From: JBAWWY01 sp037144355
GTDB taxonomy: Bacteria; Bacillota; Clostridia; Peptostreptococcales; Anaerovoracaceae
Reading direction: 5' to 3'
Length of the DNA: 32,518 nucleotides
NCBI GenBank assembly: GCA_037144355.1
Contig: JBAWWY010000017.1
Coordinates: 1-32,518, forward strand
Part shown: positions 31,750-32,518 of the stretch, piece after piece
How the letters are laid out: each line of letters opens with the position of its first letter
Numbering within the stretch: the first letter of the stretch is position 1
Notes under the pieces: model-generated
What the model saw: only the letters and a program-made list of their open reading frames with translations
Database searches by the model: none
Told to the model about the DNA's origin: nothing
Position numbers and translations under genes: made by a program

Positions 31750-32518
31750 GTTTCTCCTCCTTGTCCGCCCTTGCCTCGTTGTATACTATTATTATCTGCA
31801 TGGCAACTAGCAATGGTATGAGAAATAATATTGCATCGACGCTGAATTTGATCGAGATATAACTTCCTATGATTGGGGCAATCATGAATGCGCAATTTCC
31901 CACAGCACCTAGGAACCCGAACAATCTTCCCCTATCTTTTGTGCTTGTGTGTTCGGAGGCCGAAGAGGTCAATATGGGTTCTATTCCCCCTGTTACAAAT
32001 GAAAATAATGCAAAAAATAAAGTGAACGTGAGAAGGGAATTGTTCATTGCCAGCATTACAGCAAGAGGTAGCGATATTATGCTGAGGACTAGAACAACTT
32101 TGTTTTTATTGTACCTATCCCCCAACCTTGCCAATGTTATTGCTGCAATCGCGGCAGCTATTCCAATCGCTCCATTTATTAGTCCGGTATATGTTGCCGC
32201 CCCGGAAGCCGCATTTATATTTTCTTGAACAAAAAGTGGAATAAATGGGCTGAATATAACCCTAGACACTCTATTGACGAATAAGATTATCAGAATAATA
32301 ACAATTATTTTTGTCTTATTGGCTGCTCCAGTCCTTTTGCTTATTTCTGGCATTCTAGAACCAGTTGTCATCATGGTATATTCGTCGATTTCTTCTACTT
32401 GCTGGATAGTCTTCATATTTTCTGTCATGTTTTCCGCTTTTAGAGATTTTCCATATGTATTTTTATCCTCTTTGACTAATAGTGTAACAAGCAAAAACCC
32501 GACAATCATTAGCAAACC
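31742..32518 (-). CDS. MFS transporter, C-terminal half (partial, cut by right edge)
   Basis: The last 258 or so residues of a major facilitator protein are present; the frame is open through the right edge, so the real start lies outside. A hydrophilic cytoplasmic loop (about 15-65) between the two six-helix halves is followed by six hydrophobic segments (IIVIILIILFVNRV, INGAIGIAAAIAAITLA, VVLVLSIISLPLAVMLA, FTLFFALFSFVTGGI, GAVGNCAFMIAPIIGSY and ILFLIPLLVAMQIIIVY). The RLGDRYNKNKV loop is the family A-like signature. It resembles multidrug-efflux MFS proteins, but the substrate cannot be told. It overlaps the PHP gene by eight bases. Confidence 0.88.
   Translation of the reverse strand, partial: GLLMIVGFLLVTLLVKEDKNTYGKSLKAENMTENMKTIQQVEEIDEYTMMTTGSRMPEISKRTGAANKTKIIVIILIILFVNRVSRVIFSPFIPLFVQENINAASGAATYTGLINGAIGIAAAIAAITLARLGDRYNKNKVVLVLSIISLPLAVMLAMNNSLLTFTLFFALFSFVTGGIEPILTSSASEHTSTKDRGRLFGFLGAVGNCAFMIAPIIGSYISIKFSVDAILFLIPLLVAMQIIIVYNEARADKEEKHA

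Overview
The window looks like the chromosome of an anaerobic, low-to-mid GC Firmicute (Clostridia/Tissierellia type). Pointers are the 3' end of an [FeFe]-hydrogenase, strong AAGGAGG-type ribosome binding sites, an apgM-type phosphoglycerate mutase, a sigma-54 regulator with its own -12/-24 target promoter, and a PaaK-like CoA ligase paired with an ACT protein. I see 29 protein genes (one cut at each edge), tightly packed. I see no rRNA, tRNA, CRISPR array or insertion sequence, and no gene-free stretch over 300 bases (the largest is about 285, at 14530-14814).

Layout. 1-257: hydrogenase 3' end, then a bidirectional terminator. 443-6964 (minus): a six-gene run transcribed as apgM, D-Ala-D-Ala carboxypeptidase, ATP-grasp ligase, divergent MurE-like ligase, Asp/Glu racemase, flavodoxin-like protein. 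The middle four look like a wall-peptide module, possibly for a D-amino acid side branch. 7066-10471 (plus): serC and two tandem serA paralogues, divergent from apgM, so enzymes acting on 3-phosphoglycerate flank one intergenic region. 10520-14529 (minus): sigma-54 activator, rph, rdgB, BrkB-family membrane protein. 14815-17943 (plus): a class III PLP enzyme and two short-chain dehydrogenases behind a consensus sigma-54 promoter, probably the activator's target. 17949-26820 (minus): nucleoside kinase, pcrA, ligA, a dimethylamine methyltransferase (mtbB) with an in-frame UAG, an AIR-synthase-like protein and a nucleotidyltransferase-like protein. 26949-28680 (plus): CoA ligase plus ACT protein. 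28840-32518: a PC4-like DNA-binding protein, an ABC-F ATPase, a PHP phosphoesterase and a truncated MFS transporter.

The outstanding feature is mtbB at 19545-20930. Two frames that would usually be called as separate genes are one 461-residue methyltransferase interrupted by UAG at codon 350, where MtbB proteins carry pyrrolysine. The organism therefore probably has a pyrrolysine system elsewhere; no pyl genes, corrinoid protein or reactivase are visible here. UAG is also an ordinary stop in this window (10 of 29 genes, including the end of mtbB), which raises the question of how internal and terminal UAGs are told apart. Other points of interest are the cell-wall cassette, the sigma-54 regulon, a conservative swap at a catalytic position in the first SerA, and a LigA lacking the motif IV lysine.
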